From Bacillota bacterium (GTDB lineage: Bacteria > Bacillota > Clostridia > Oscillospirales > Ruminococcaceae), in contig JAEZCT010000054.1 of the NCBI GenBank assembly GCA_023433405.1, forward strand, positions 71,090 through 135,089: a DNA stretch of 64,000 nucleotides. Reading direction: 5' to 3'. Both the position numbers and the translations under genes were made by a program. This document shows positions 1-8,279 of this stretch, one piece after another. The first letter of the stretch is position 1. Each line of letters opens with the position of its first letter. Below the pieces are notes generated by a model. The model had not been told where the DNA came from and did no database searches. It worked only from the letters and a program-made list of their open reading frames with translations.

Positions 1-422
1 AAAGACCGTTTAGCACATACAGCAAGTGGAACCCCTATGGAATGACCCCCGCCCAGCACCAATGACACCGTAGGCTTTTTCATGCCCGCAATCAGTTCGG
101 CAATCGCAAGCCCGGCTTCCACATCTCCGCCAACAGTATTAAGAATAATGATTAGACCTTCAATCTCAGGATCCTCTTCAATTGCTACGAGCTGCGGGAT
201 GACATGCTCGTATTTCGTAGTTTTATTCTGAGGTGGCAAGATATAATGACCTTCAACCTGACCTACGATGGTAAGGCAATGGATGGTATGCTCCCCTTTA
301 CGCTGGGTAACCGATCCGGATTGCTGAATCTGCTCCGCCTGCTGAGTTTGCTCGGCTACCTCCGCTACAGATTGCTCGTCCGTGTTGCTATTTGAAGAAG
401 ACTCTTTGCGTTTTTTGCTCAC
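1..422 (-). CDS. tepA: ClpP-fold serine peptidase, TepA/YmfB type (partial, 3' end cut by window edge)
   Basis: N-terminal 140 codons of a ClpP-like peptidase; the rest lies left of the window. It starts at GTG (420-422) with GGAGG seven bases upstream (430-434). About 45 charged, Q/E-rich, probably disordered residues come first, then the core strand HTIHCLTIVGQVEGHYILP, the loop LNTVGGDVEAGLAIAEL, and LGGGHSIGVPLAV, where ClpP-type enzymes carry the nucleophilic serine. Known family members are cytoplasmic ClpP relatives without a Clp ATPase partner; in Bacillus TepA has been linked to protein translocation and spore-protein turnover. The substrate here is unknown. The family call is firm; the exact role is inferred. 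Confidence 0.85.
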   Translation of the reverse strand, partial: MSKKRKESSSNSNTDEQSVAEVAEQTQQAEQIQQSGSVTQRKGEHTIHCLTIVGQVEGHYILPPQNKTTKYEHVIPQLVAIEEDPEIEGLIIILNTVGGDVEAGLAIAELIAGMKKPTVSLVLGGGHSIGVPLAVCAKRS

Positions 423-559
423 AACAATACCTCCGCGCTTTTGTCCTAATGCACCAGTTATTCTTTCCATGTTTGCGGCAGGTATTCTTTTTTATCGGTT
501 GAAATATCACTAGGTTTCGCCCATATAAACTGGTAAAACCAAGCGCAAAGTTCTTAATT

Positions 560-588
560 ATTATAGCAATTATTGAGGCTATAAACAA
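560..588 (-). promoter_or_regulatory. Likely sigma-A promoter for the TepA-like gene
   Basis: On the minus strand TTGTTT (plus 583-588) is followed after 17 bases by TATAAT (plus 560-565), about 140 bases upstream of the GTG start. The -10 is perfect and the -35 is weak. Confidence 0.45.
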
Positions 589-680
589 TAGCAAGATATA
601 CAAAAACAAGTCGATGCGAACATATTTTCGATAATCACCAAAATTACATTCATTTCTTTATATTATTTCAAAAAAAGATG

Positions 681-709
681 TTGACGAAACTGAAAATATT
701 GTGTATAAT
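681..709 (+). promoter_or_regulatory. Promoter of tRNA-Ala
   Basis: TTGACG (681-686), 17-base spacer, TATAAT (704-709), with the mature tRNA starting 24 bases after the -10. This is a near-consensus sigma-A promoter, as expected for a stable RNA. Confidence 0.85.
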
Positions 710-732
710 AATTTACGTTGCACCAGTAATAT

Positions 733-808
<76 letters not shown>

Positions 809-821
809 AGATGTTGTGTCG

Positions 822-857
822 AAAAAAGCCGATTGCTGTTGCAGTTGGCTTTTTTCG
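822..857 (+). terminator. Rho-independent terminator of tRNA-Ala
   Basis: AAAAAAGCCGATTGC pairs with GCAGTTGGCTTTTTT around a TGTT loop, ending in a T run. Confidence 0.85.
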
Positions 858-948
858 TTTTTGTGGTAGAATAAGGTGCAACAAAAATTTTGAGGAAAGG
901 AGTTTTATAACATATGGAAAACAGCATTATTTGGAGGGCTGTACCTAA

Positions 949-1048
949 TTCTATTCTCCGATAAAAGTGTTGATAAAAATCCGCGTCAAAATCCATAAAT
1001 TAAAGATTTTGACTTGATTTTTATACACTTTTTAATCGGATAATAGTA
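949..1048 (-). repeat. Hairpin MITE-like element, copy 1 (100 bp)
   Basis: A 100-bp imperfect palindrome from TTCTATT to AATAGTA, flanked on both sides by TAA (946-948 and 1049-1051). It matches the copies at 12426-12525 and 35636-35736 almost base for base; here the first end carries one change (TTCTATT for TACTATT). The orientation is opposite to the copies at 10898 and 55724. It lies between the tRNA terminator and the acetyltransferase and could supply a hairpin to the acetyltransferase leader. Confidence 0.9.
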
Positions 1049-1077
1049 TAAGTAGTCCTCCGCAAAAGGAGAAAATT

Positions 1078-1614
1078 ATGTTTTTTAAAGAGCTTGAAAC
1101 AAACAGATTGATGTTAAAAAATATTTGCGGTGAAGATAGAGAATTTATTTTAAAGCAGTTTTCTGATGATGCAATAAATCAATATTTATTTGACGCTGAA
1201 CCTGTGCGTAATTTGGAAGAAGCCGATGAAATAATTAATTTTTACGTTCAGCCAGAACCAAGAGGACAACACCGTTGGATATTAATATTAAAAAGTAATG
1301 GCAATAAAATTGGTACTTGCGGATTTCATTGCTGGGATAAAAATAATTGCTCTGTTGAAATTGGATATGATTTACAGGTGCAGCATTGGGGACAGGGCTT
1401 GATGACAGAAGCATTAAAGGAAATTCTTTCGTTTGCTTTGCATAACATGAGTGTAAAGAAGATAGATGCGCATATTTATGTAGATAACCAAAAATCAATA
1501 GCCATAATTCAAAAGTTTGGATTTAAATATAACGGTAAAACAGAAATGTGTATATTTAGAGATAAGGAATATCTACATGACATTTATTCATTGGATTGTT
1601 CTACATCAAAATGA
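1078..1614 (+). CDS. GNAT family N-acetyltransferase, RimJ/RimL type (AT-rich)
   Basis: 178 residues, complete for the family. It opens with ETNRLMLKNI, typical of RimJ/RimL-like GNATs, has the beta-4 strand CSVEIGYDLQ, and the acetyl-CoA P-loop region HWGQGLMTEALKEIL (G-Q-G-x-M-T-E-A), ending with N-x-x-S-I-A-I-I-Q-K-FGF. The likely reaction is acetyl transfer from acetyl-CoA to an amine, either a protein N-terminus or a small molecule. The ATG follows AAAAGGAG by about 6 bases. Codon use is strikingly A/T-rich (many AAT, AAA, TTT, ATA) compared with the GC-richer genes around it, which suggests recent acquisition. The substrate cannot be read from sequence. Confidence 0.88.
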   Translation: MFFKELETNRLMLKNICGEDREFILKQFSDDAINQYLFDAEPVRNLEEADEIINFYVQPEPRGQHRWILILKSNGNKIGTCGFHCWDKNNCSVEIGYDLQVQHWGQGLMTEALKEILSFALHNMSVKKIDAHIYVDNQKSIAIIQKFGFKYNGKTEMCIFRDKEYLHDIYSLDCSTSK

Positions 1615-1741
1615 GTATACTGTGAGCTTTCCTGCCTGGCATCTATAATTACAAAAACACTTTAGTTAACTGGCGTGAAAGCGTCTTGACCAACTTGAAG
1701 ACCATGTGACAAACGAGAGTGCGAATCCTGAGTCCTATAAT

Positions 1742-1766
1742 AGCCCGTCTCGTAAAGAGGCGGGCT
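1742..1766 (+). terminator. Hairpin terminator between the acetyltransferase and ABC-F genes
   Basis: AGCCCGTCTC pairs with GAGGCGGGCT (one G-U) around GTAAA, followed by the weak T tract TGTTGT. It lies 128 bases after the acetyltransferase stop. Confidence 0.55.
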
Positions 1767-1768
1767 TG

Positions 1769-1798
1769 TTGTCATAATTGCGACTTTTGTGATATACT
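1769..1798 (+). promoter_or_regulatory. Promoter for the ABC-F gene
   Basis: TTGTCA (1769-1774), 18-base spacer, TATACT (1793-1798). It directly follows the hairpin at 1742-1766, so the ABC-F mRNA would have a leader of about 130 bases. Confidence 0.5.
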
Positions 1799-1851
1799 AT
1801 CCCGTAGCATAATTTTCGGTTCTTCATTATCGGGTATCGCTCCCGCGCGGC

Positions 1852-1890
1852 ATGTTATTATATTTTTTGCTGTTGCGGCTGCTGATATAA
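1852..1890 (+). other. Candidate leucine-rich leader peptide ahead of the ABC-F gene
   Basis: A 12-codon reading frame, MLLYFLLLRLLI, lies inside the ABC-F leader and ends 45 bases before its start. Seven of twelve codons are leucine. Antibiotic-responsive ABC-F genes are known to be controlled by leader peptides and attenuators, but this frame has no recognisable ribosome site, so it may be chance. Confidence 0.2.
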
Positions 1891-1935
1891 CACGAATTGC
1901 GCCTATGATCAAAAGAAATAATGTTGGAGGCTTCC

Positions 1936-3489
1936 ATGAGCATATTAAATGTTGAGAATGTAACTTACGGGTTTGGCGCGAGAACAATCTTGGATAATGC
2001 AACATTTCGGCTGTTAAAGGGTGAGCATGTAGGCCTCGTGGGTGCAAACGGCGAGGGTAAATCAACCTTTTTAAAAATTATCACAGGGGAGCTGTCACCG
2101 GACGAGGGAACTGTAAACTGGTGCAACCGCATTACCACGGGGTACCTCGACCAAAGCAGCACGCTGACCAAGGGTAAAACCATTCGCGACGTCCTGCGCG
2201 AGGCGTTCGCCAAAATGTACCTGATGGAACAGGAAATGCTGGAAATGTATGAACGCATGTCAGATTGCGGCGAAGATGAAATGGCGCAGCTGATGGAGGA
2301 CGTTGGAGAAATACAGGAAACGCTGGAGCACAGCGGCTTTTATGCGCTGGATTCCCGCATTGAGGAGTTTGCGGGCGGCTTAGGGCTGCGGGAGGTTGGA
2401 TTGGATAAGGATGTGGGTGAGCTGAGCGGAGGGCAGCGCACAAAGGTGCTTCTTACCAAGCTCTTGCTTGAGAACCCCATGATTTTGATTTTGGACGAGC
2501 CCACGAATTTCTTGGATGAAAACCATATCGTGTGGCTTACAAACTTTTTAAAGAACTACGAAAATGCGTTTATTCTTGTTTCTCATGATATCCCGTTTTT
2601 AAATTCTGTCGTAAATGTCATTTATCATGTAGAAAACGCGATATTGACGCGCTATAAGGGTAACTATGATTACTTTTTGGCAACCAGCGAGCTGAAAAAG
2701 CGGCAGCTGGAACAAGCCTATGAAAAGCAACAAAAAGAAATTTCGCGCCTTGAGGACTTTGTGGCCCGCAATAAGGCCAGGGTTGCCACCAGTAATATGG
2801 CAAAGAGTCGTCAAAAACGACTGGATAACATGGATATTATTGAGCTTGGTCGTGAAAAGCTTAAGCCCGTATTCTCGTTTACCCCAGCCCGAACCACCGG
2901 AAAGGTCGTAATTGAGGCGAAAGACCTGGTGCTAGGCTATGACGAGCCGCTTACTGCTGCGCTTAATTTACAGATAGAGCGGGGGCAAAAAATCGCCATC
3001 AAGGGCGTCAATGGTTTAGGCAAGTCTACGCTGCTCAAAACATTGCTGGGTATCCAGCCACCCATCTCTGGAAAGGTGGATATTGACCCTTTTGTTGAAT
3101 GCGGTTACTTTGAGCAGGAGAGTGTATCAGGCAGCAACACGGCGCTGGATGAAATTTGGAGAATGTACCCTTCCATGACCAACGCCCAGGTGCGCGGCGC
3201 TTTGGCAAAATGCGGCTTAACCGCGGAACATATCGGCAGCCAGATGAAGGTTCTCAGCGGAGGCGAAAACGCCAAGGTGCGTTTATGCAAGCTAATGCTG
3301 CAAACCATGAATTTGCTGGTGCTTGACGAACCGACAAACCATCTTGACACAGATGCAAAGGATGCGCTGAAGACTGCGCTTTGTGAGTTTAGGGGAACAT
3401 TGCTGATTGTGAGCCATGAACCGGATTTTTATATGGATGTGGTGTCAAATGTTTGGAATCTTGAGGAATGGACTACGAAAATAGTGTAA
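1936..3489 (+). CDS. ABC-F family ATP-binding protein
   Basis: 517 residues with two ABC domains and no membrane segment, the layout of ABC-F proteins, which act on ribosomes in translation or antibiotic protection. Domain 1 has Walker A GANGEGKST (about residues 36-44), signature LSGGQRTK and Walker B LILDEPTNFLDE; domain 2 has GVNGLGKST, LSGGENAK and LLVLDEPTNHLD. A charged linker (KKRQLEQAYEKQQKEISRLE onward) joins them. The ATG at 1936 follows GGAGG (1926-1930) by five bases; an in-frame ATG at 1921 has no ribosome site. Whether this is a housekeeping (YbiT/Uup-like) or resistance-type member cannot be told from sequence alone. It has its own promoter and a long leader. Confidence 0.93.
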   Translation: MSILNVENVTYGFGARTILDNATFRLLKGEHVGLVGANGEGKSTFLKIITGELSPDEGTVNWCNRITTGYLDQSSTLTKGKTIRDVLREAFAKMYLMEQEMLEMYERMSDCGEDEMAQLMEDVGEIQETLEHSGFYALDSRIEEFAGGLGLREVGLDKDVGELSGGQRTKVLLTKLLLENPMILILDEPTNFLDENHIVWLTNFLKNYENAFILVSHDIPFLNSVVNVIYHVENAILTRYKGNYDYFLATSELKKRQLEQAYEKQQKEISRLEDFVARNKARVATSNMAKSRQKRLDNMDIIELGREKLKPVFSFTPARTTGKVVIEAKDLVLGYDEPLTAALNLQIERGQKIAIKGVNGLGKSTLLKTLLGIQPPISGKVDIDPFVECGYFEQESVSGSNTALDEIWRMYPSMTNAQVRGALAKCGLTAEHIGSQMKVLSGGENAKVRLCKLMLQTMNLLVLDEPTNHLDTDAKDALKTALCEFRGTLLIVSHEPDFYMDVVSNVWNLEEWTTKIV

Positions 3490-3613
3490 TCAAACGCTCA
3501 TGAGGTTGGATATGCCTGCCCGGCTGCATTGATTTCTTCAAAAACCTTGCATCTGTTTTCATTCTATTCTATAATTTGAAGTAATTTTATAACAGGAAGA
3601 AGGGGCAACCGAT

Positions 3614-4150
3614 TTGAAGAAGGAAATCGACGTCTTTGATTACGCCAGTGAGATTATGAAAGCGCTCAAGTCCGGCGTTCTTTTGACAACAAAGGCAAAC
3701 GGCACCGTCAACACCATGACAATCTCTTGGGGGACGCTGGGAATAGAATGGGGAAAGCCCATTTTTACTGCCTTTGTCAGAGAACACCGTTTTACTAAGC
3801 TTCAGTTGGATGAAAACCCTGAATTCACCGTAAGCATTCCGGTTGGGGTATTCGATAAGAAGATATTAGGGGTGTGCGGTACAAAATCCGGCCGTGACGT
3901 GGATAAAATTAAAGAGCTGAGCTTAACACCTGTAGCCGCTGAGATGGTTTCTTCCCCCGCTATGAAGGAGCTGCCCTTAACCTTGGAATGCAGAGTGATT
4001 TACAAGCAAGAGCAGGATAAGAACGCGATATCGGCTGAGGATTTGGCCGCCTGCTACCCTCAGGATGTGGATAGCTTGTTTCACGGCGCCAATAAGGATT
4101 TTCACACCGCGTATTACGGTGAAATTGTCAGCGCTTATATTGTTGAGTAG
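3614..4150 (+). CDS. Flavin reductase family protein (FMN-binding split barrel)
   Basis: 178 residues with the flavoredoxin/flavin-reductase core: GVLLTTKANGTVNTMTISWG, then AFVREHRFTKLQLDENPEFTV and a basic loop CGTKSGRDVDKIKE. The fold binds FMN and usually transfers electrons from NAD(P)H or a partner enzyme. It starts at TTG (3614) after AGGAAGAAGGGG. A second, distinct member lies at 8409-8990. The next gene begins 44 bases downstream on the same strand. The redox partner is unknown. Confidence 0.85.
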   Translation: MKKEIDVFDYASEIMKALKSGVLLTTKANGTVNTMTISWGTLGIEWGKPIFTAFVREHRFTKLQLDENPEFTVSIPVGVFDKKILGVCGTKSGRDVDKIKELSLTPVAAEMVSSPAMKELPLTLECRVIYKQEQDKNAISAEDLAACYPQDVDSLFHGANKDFHTAYYGEIVSAYIVE

Positions 4151-4194
4151 TTCGCCCAAAGTTCTACAGAATCTTAAGCGGAGGATAACTTTCA

Positions 4195-4742
4195 TTGGGT
4201 ATCAGACTGGAAACCAACAGACTGGAGCTTATTGCCCTCACCCCGGCGCAATTGCATCAATGGCTGCGAGATGTTTCGAACTTAGAAAAGGAGCTCTCCT
4301 GCCATATATCAACTCCGGTGGGTTTTTTTAGGGATATTGTATGTGCGCAATTGGAGTTTACCCAAAAGGATCCGCAAAATTATCTTTGGCACAGCTTCTG
4401 GCTACTCGTGCGCAAATCCGACCGGGTTGCGGTAGGCTCTGCAGATTTTAAAACAATACCCGATGAGCGCGGCGAGGTAGAAATCGGCTATGGGCTTGAC
4501 CAGGAATTTGAGCATAATGGATATATGACGGAGGCTGTACAGGCGATGTGCAGCTGGGCGATGCAGCAGGAGGGGGGGGGTTGGCTGTCACCGCCGAAAC
4601 GGAACTGGATGGTGCCGCATCCCAACGCGTCTTAATCCGCTGCGGGTTTTTGGAAGAATCGCGAGCCCATACTATTTGGTGGAAATTAACCCCCAAGCCA
4701 GCTGCTTTTTTTGAGGAGAGTAGTATTAGTACCACAGAGTAA
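4195..4742 (+). pseudogene. GNAT acetyltransferase interrupted by a frameshift at a G9 run
   Basis: The first frame (4195-4635, TTG start after GGAGG at 4181-4185) reads a normal RimJ/RimL-type GNAT up to EIGYGLDQEFEHNGYMTEAV and WAMQQEG. At 4572-4580 nine consecutive G bases put the reading out of frame. The -1 frame continues the family with LAVTAETELDGAASQRVLIR and CGFLEESRAHTIWW to a stop at 4742. Restoring seven or ten G bases would give one 180-residue enzyme. It may be a pseudogene, a phase-variable gene or an assembly error; the coding quality on both sides is good. Confidence 0.8.
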
Positions 4743-4805
4743 ATTACAGTCTTGTACTGTTTTACAGTTTATGGTTATTGGGATACATGAAAGGATGTGT
4801 ACGCG

Positions 4806-5177
4806 TTGATTGAAGGGATTACGCTAGGCAACGTCATGGTGGACTGTGATGATGATAATAGGTTGTGGGATTTTTATGCCGAACTGCTAGGCTGGGAGAA
4901 ATGTGTTTTATACGACCTCCCCGCTGTGCGTAGTCAGGAGGGCATTGTGTTTTTGTTTATCCGGGAGGAGGGCTACCGCCCCCCTGTTTGGCCGGAAGAA
5001 GCAGAAAAACAGCAAAAACAGATGCATTTTGATTTTCAGGTGCCCGATGTCCCCGCCGCAGTCCGTTATGCCGAGACATTAGGTGCCGTTAAAGCTGCAC
5101 AGCAGTATGGCGGTGCGCATTTTGTGACGATGTTTGATCCCGCGGGGCATCCGTTCTGCCTGTGCTTAAAGGATTGA
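4806..5177 (+). CDS. VOC (glyoxalase/bleomycin-resistance) superfamily protein
   Basis: About 123 residues in the two beta-alpha-beta-beta-beta halves of the VOC fold: ITLGNVMVDCDDDNRLWDFY and AELLGWEK in the first, MHFDFQVPDVPAAVRYAETL and DPAGHPFCLCL in the second. Possible metal ligands are the H in MHFDF and residues near FDPAGHPF. The TTG at 4806 sits ten bases after AAGGA (4791-4795); an in-frame GTG at 4797 is only two bases from it and is less likely. The substrate is unknown. The terminator at 5299 follows. Confidence 0.82.
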   Translation: MIEGITLGNVMVDCDDDNRLWDFYAELLGWEKCVLYDLPAVRSQEGIVFLFIREEGYRPPVWPEEAEKQQKQMHFDFQVPDVPAAVRYAETLGAVKAAQQYGGAHFVTMFDPAGHPFCLCLKD

Positions 5178-5298
5178 CTCTACGGTTCCTTCGGGACTAA
5201 TTTGCATACTTTGTTGAAAAGCTGTTGATAGTGTGGAAAATCACGCGTTAGTCTGTTTTTGTAATAAAGCGCACAGTGAAACTGATAAAACTAAATGA

Positions 5299-5345
5299 TA
5301 AACCGTACGGCAAGGCTGTTCGTTGCTGTGCGGTTTATTTTTTAA
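5299..5345 (+). terminator. Rho-independent terminator after the VOC gene
   Basis: AAACCGTACGGCAA pairs imperfectly with TTGCTGTGCGGTTT, followed by a T-rich tract to 5345. Confidence 0.8.
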
Positions 5346-5533
5346 TTTCACTTAAAGCGCGATTCGTATTTTAGGCCATCCTTATCGGGTTTTGATGAAA
5401 GCTTCATCTTCTCAAAAGGTTACGCTTCGGCAGCGCAAAATAAAGGGTTATAGCTACTCTTAAGTTACTGAAAACCACGTCGAAAGCCTTGACGGTTTTC
5501 GACACTATTGTTATTTGGCTTGATATGGTATAA

Positions 5534-5592
5534 TACTTTAGAACCTAAAGATTTTCACTTGTCCTGATTCACTTTTTAATCGGTTATTAGTA
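5534..5592 (-). repeat. MITE-like element with internal deletion (59 bp)
   Basis: It starts TACTTTAG after a TAA flank (5531-5533), jumps to the inner segment AAAGATTTTCACTTG, and ends ACTTTTTAATCGGTTATTAGTA. It matches the ends and one inner arm of the 100-bp family but has lost about 40 bases of the other half. The rest of 5346-5629 shows no gene. Confidence 0.65.
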
Positions 5593-5629
5593 TATGGCTT
5601 CACACCGATAGACTGCGGAGGTTATTCGT

Positions 5630-6031
5630 ATGTTTTATTCACCCTTTAATGGCGTTGTTTCTGTGATGTTTGGCATTATCCCTATAATAGTTTTGTTGGT
5701 GTTTGTTGTTGTTTTCGGCATCATCATCGTTACTGCGGTAAGGGGAGCTGGCCAATGGAAACACAACAAGCAGTCCCCTGTGCTTACGGTGGACGCTGTT
5801 GTGGTGGCTAAACGCGGGGACGTGCATCATCGTCATCACAATGCTGGTACGGACGGTATCTCAAACTCTGCTTATTCCACAACCTATTTTATTACCTTTG
5901 AGGTAGCAAGCGGCGACCGCATGGAGTTTCAGGTGAGAGACACCGAGTATGGCCTTTTGGTGGAACGGGATGCCGGCCGCCTGACGTTTCAGGGAACCCG
6001 CTATCTAAGCTTTGCACGCAGTAGAACGTAG
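5630..6031 (+). CDS. DUF2500 family membrane-anchored protein
   Basis: 133 residues. A hydrophobic segment at about residues 12-38 anchors the N-terminus; it is followed by a short soluble domain with LTVDAVVVAKRGDV, a His/Asn-rich loop (HHRHHNAGTDG) and YFITFEVASGDRMEFQV, the strand pattern of DUF2500. Family function is unknown; the domain is probably exposed outside or at the membrane face. GGAGG lies about ten bases before the ATG. It stands alone between an eroded repeat and the flippase gene. Confidence 0.8.
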   Translation: MFYSPFNGVVSVMFGIIPIIVLLVFVVVFGIIIVTAVRGAGQWKHNKQSPVLTVDAVVVAKRGDVHHRHHNAGTDGISNSAYSTTYFITFEVASGDRMEFQVRDTEYGLLVERDAGRLTFQGTRYLSFARSRT

Positions 6032-6374
6032 CAACGCTTAAAAATACATACGCAAAACTGTAAAATGGCTTGTTTTCTCTGTATAACTTCATATTCTTAA
6101 CTATTCTCATCTTTTTTGAGCAACAATAACATGGTATAATGTTTTTCAATGAAACCGCACCATCCGACGTAATTCCCGCTGTTTCTACATTCCAACGGTC
6201 TCTCGTTATGTTGCCCAAAAAATGAGTATCCTTGCCCTGCTTCTTTTCGCTCCCTTAGTATTTTGGGGGACTAAACGGCAGTGTGCCGTCATAATAATCA
6301 CTGCATATCAGCCTGCAGGCATAAGACCGGGCAGGGTATTTCTATGACAACAGTATAGATAGGGATAACTACAG
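6032..6374 (+). other. Intergenic region before the flippase gene
   Basis: 343 bases without a convincing gene. TATAAT at 6133-6138 could be a -10 box but no good -35 lies upstream. Near the end, AGGGAT about 9 bases before the ATG is a weak ribosome site. Confidence 0.4.
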
Positions 6375-7793
6375 ATGAACCAAATTAAAAAACTCGCCTC
6401 CAACACATTGATATTTGGCATTGGCACCTTCAGCTCAAAGCTCCTGGTTTTTCTTTTGATGCCGTTATATACAAAGGTTCTTTCGCCGGCGGATTATAAC
6501 GTCGTGGAGCTTGTAACCGGTACCGCAAACTTTATCATCCCCATCACCGCGGTTTGTATTGGAGAGGCGATTATCCGGTTTGGGTTGGATAACAGCGTAC
6601 ACAAGAGCGATGTGTTTTCGGCGGGTGTTTTGACGGTGCTAATCGGGTTTGCTTTATTTCTCGGTTTTTATCCGCTCATGTCAGTTATCCCGTTTATAAA
6701 GGGCTATGTGCCTCTTGTGTACCTGTATGTTCTTGCCTCATCTTTAAAGGGTATCTGCTCACAGTTTGTTCGCGCCAAGGGGTATATACGACTGTTTGCC
6801 TTCGACGGAATTCTTTCCACCGTCCTTATCCTGACATTTAACGTAGTGGGTCTGGTGGTCTTTAAATTGGGAATTGCCGGCTTTGTTCTCGCCACAATCT
6901 TCTCCGACATCATCTCCGCCTTGTTTCTGACCTGGGTTGCTGGTCTGTGGCGGTATTTTCGCTTTTTGCGAACCGATAAGGCTGTGTGGAAGGCCATGAT
7001 GCTTTATTCCATCCCGCTTATCCCTAACACCGTATTTTTTTGGGTAACCAACCTTTCCGACCGTTATATTGTTACCGCGTTGCTCGGGGCGGATATCAAC
7101 GGGCTATACTCCATCGCTTACAAAATACCTACCATTATCACCGCTGTCTCTACTATTTTTATGCAGGCATGGCAGCTCTCCGCGTTTTCTGAGGAGAGCA
7201 CGAGAAGCAAGATAAGGCTCTATTCCAAGGTGTTTGACGGCTATCAATCCTTATTGTTTATTATGGCATCCTGTATCATTCTAGTAATCCAACCTCTCAC
7301 AAGGATGCTTGTTGACGAAAGTTTTTATGACAGCTGGGTTTATGTGCCGTTTTTAATTATGTCGGTGGTTTTCTCTTGCTTTGCCACCTTTTTCTCCAGT
7401 GTTTATATGGTGCAAAAAAAGAATACCATGACCATGCTTACCACCTTATCGGGTGCTATTATTAATATTGCTATGAACTTTTTGCTTATTCCAAAATTCG
7501 GCGCGAACGGGGCGGCCTTTGCCACCTTTTTAAGCTACCTCGCGGTGTTTACTATCCGCGCCATCCATTCCCGCCGCTATATTCCCGTTGATGTGGACTG
7601 GCCGAGGCTGGCGGTGAACCTTATGCTTTTATTCTCGCAAACAATTATTATGATTCTGCAGCCCAAGTACTGGCTGTATATCGAAATTGCACTTGCCCTG
7701 CTCTGTATTGGGTTTAACGCGCGAACCATTCTTGTCACCTTCTATCACATTATTGAAAACCGGCACGATAAAGGCAACGCCCCCAGATCCTGA
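6375..7793 (+). CDS. Polysaccharide flippase (Wzx-like, MOP/MATE superfamily)
   Basis: 472 residues, largely hydrophobic, with about 12-14 membrane helices. The opening NTLIFGIGTFSSKLLVFLLM followed by PLYTKVLSPADYNVVEL is the typical start of Firmicute polysaccharide exporters, and IPLIPNTVFFWVTNLSDRYI is a typical mid-protein segment. Such proteins flip undecaprenyl-linked glycans outward across the membrane. It is 13 kb from the glycan cluster that carries its own flippase (23066-24334), so it probably serves a different glycan or peptidoglycan precursor. The ACT gene starts 19 bases after its stop, suggesting cotranscription. Confidence 0.88.
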   Translation: MNQIKKLASNTLIFGIGTFSSKLLVFLLMPLYTKVLSPADYNVVELVTGTANFIIPITAVCIGEAIIRFGLDNSVHKSDVFSAGVLTVLIGFALFLGFYPLMSVIPFIKGYVPLVYLYVLASSLKGICSQFVRAKGYIRLFAFDGILSTVLILTFNVVGLVVFKLGIAGFVLATIFSDIISALFLTWVAGLWRYFRFLRTDKAVWKAMMLYSIPLIPNTVFFWVTNLSDRYIVTALLGADINGLYSIAYKIPTIITAVSTIFMQAWQLSAFSEESTRSKIRLYSKVFDGYQSLLFIMASCIILVIQPLTRMLVDESFYDSWVYVPFLIMSVVFSCFATFFSSVYMVQKKNTMTMLTTLSGAIINIAMNFLLIPKFGANGAAFATFLSYLAVFTIRAIHSRRYIPVDVDWPRLAVNLMLLFSQTIIMILQPKYWLYIEIALALLCIGFNARTILVTFYHIIENRHDKGNAPRS

Positions 7794-7811
7794 CGGAAAG
7801 GATGTCTTCCA

Positions 7812-8183
7812 ATGCTTCTAGAGGTGCTGCCACACAGCTTTACAGTTTGCAGGCTGCTGACCCCACCCTCCTGTGGGCATTTAACGGCGCCATTTACCTT
7901 CTATGCCTCTACCGATGAAGAATACTCCCTTGTGTGTCCCACCGAGCTTCTTCCCGTTCAGCAGATTGTTAAGAGAGAGGACGGCTTTCGCGGGCTGCGG
8001 CTGTGCGGCAGCCTGGATTTTTCGCTCGTAGGGATACTCGCTCGGATATCAAATATTCTTGCAAAAAGGGAGATATCGATTTTTGCGGTATCCACATTCA
8101 ATACCGATTATCTGTTTGTACGGCAGGAACGCTTGCAGGACGCTATCCGCGCCCTTGAGGAGCATAGCTATAAGCTAAAATAA
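7812..8183 (+). CDS. ACT domain-containing protein
   Basis: 123 residues. The C-terminal half, from FRGLRLCGSLDFSLVGILAR through SNILAKREISIFAVSTFNTD and YLFVRQERLQDAIRAL, is an ACT domain of the type that often occurs in small stand-alone proteins and senses amino acids. The N-terminal half (EYSLVCPTELLP) resembles the degenerate first ACT half of this family. Its ATG follows GACGGAAAGGATG. It probably shares an mRNA with the preceding flippase and ends before the strong terminator at 8204. The ligand is unknown. Confidence 0.8.
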   Translation: MLLEVLPHSFTVCRLLTPPSCGHLTAPFTFYASTDEEYSLVCPTELLPVQQIVKREDGFRGLRLCGSLDFSLVGILARISNILAKREISIFAVSTFNTDYLFVRQERLQDAIRALEEHSYKLK

Positions 8184-8203
8184 AAACACGCTGGAACAGC
8201 TTG

Positions 8204-8248
8204 AAAAAAGGCTGACACCGGGCGCAACGCGCGGTGTCAGCCTTTTTT
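8204..8248. terminator. Strong bidirectional terminator
   Basis: AAAAAAGGCTGACACCG and its exact complement CGGTGTCAGCCTTTTTT form a 17-bp stem, with A and T runs on both ends so it can stop transcription from either side. It serves the ACT gene (plus) and could also stop readthrough from the minus-strand flavin reductase. Confidence 0.9.
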
Positions 8249-8279
8249 CACATTCGCCGGTAAAAGCGTATTGCTCTTA

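Noticed and set aside
5394..5462. 22-codon frame MKASSSQKVTLRQRKIKGYS
   Set aside because: No ribosome site, no terminator and no conserved feature.
6375..7793. Flippase as part of the 21-30 kb glycan operon
   Set aside because: It is 13 kb away, separated by an opposite-strand block, and the operon has its own flippase.
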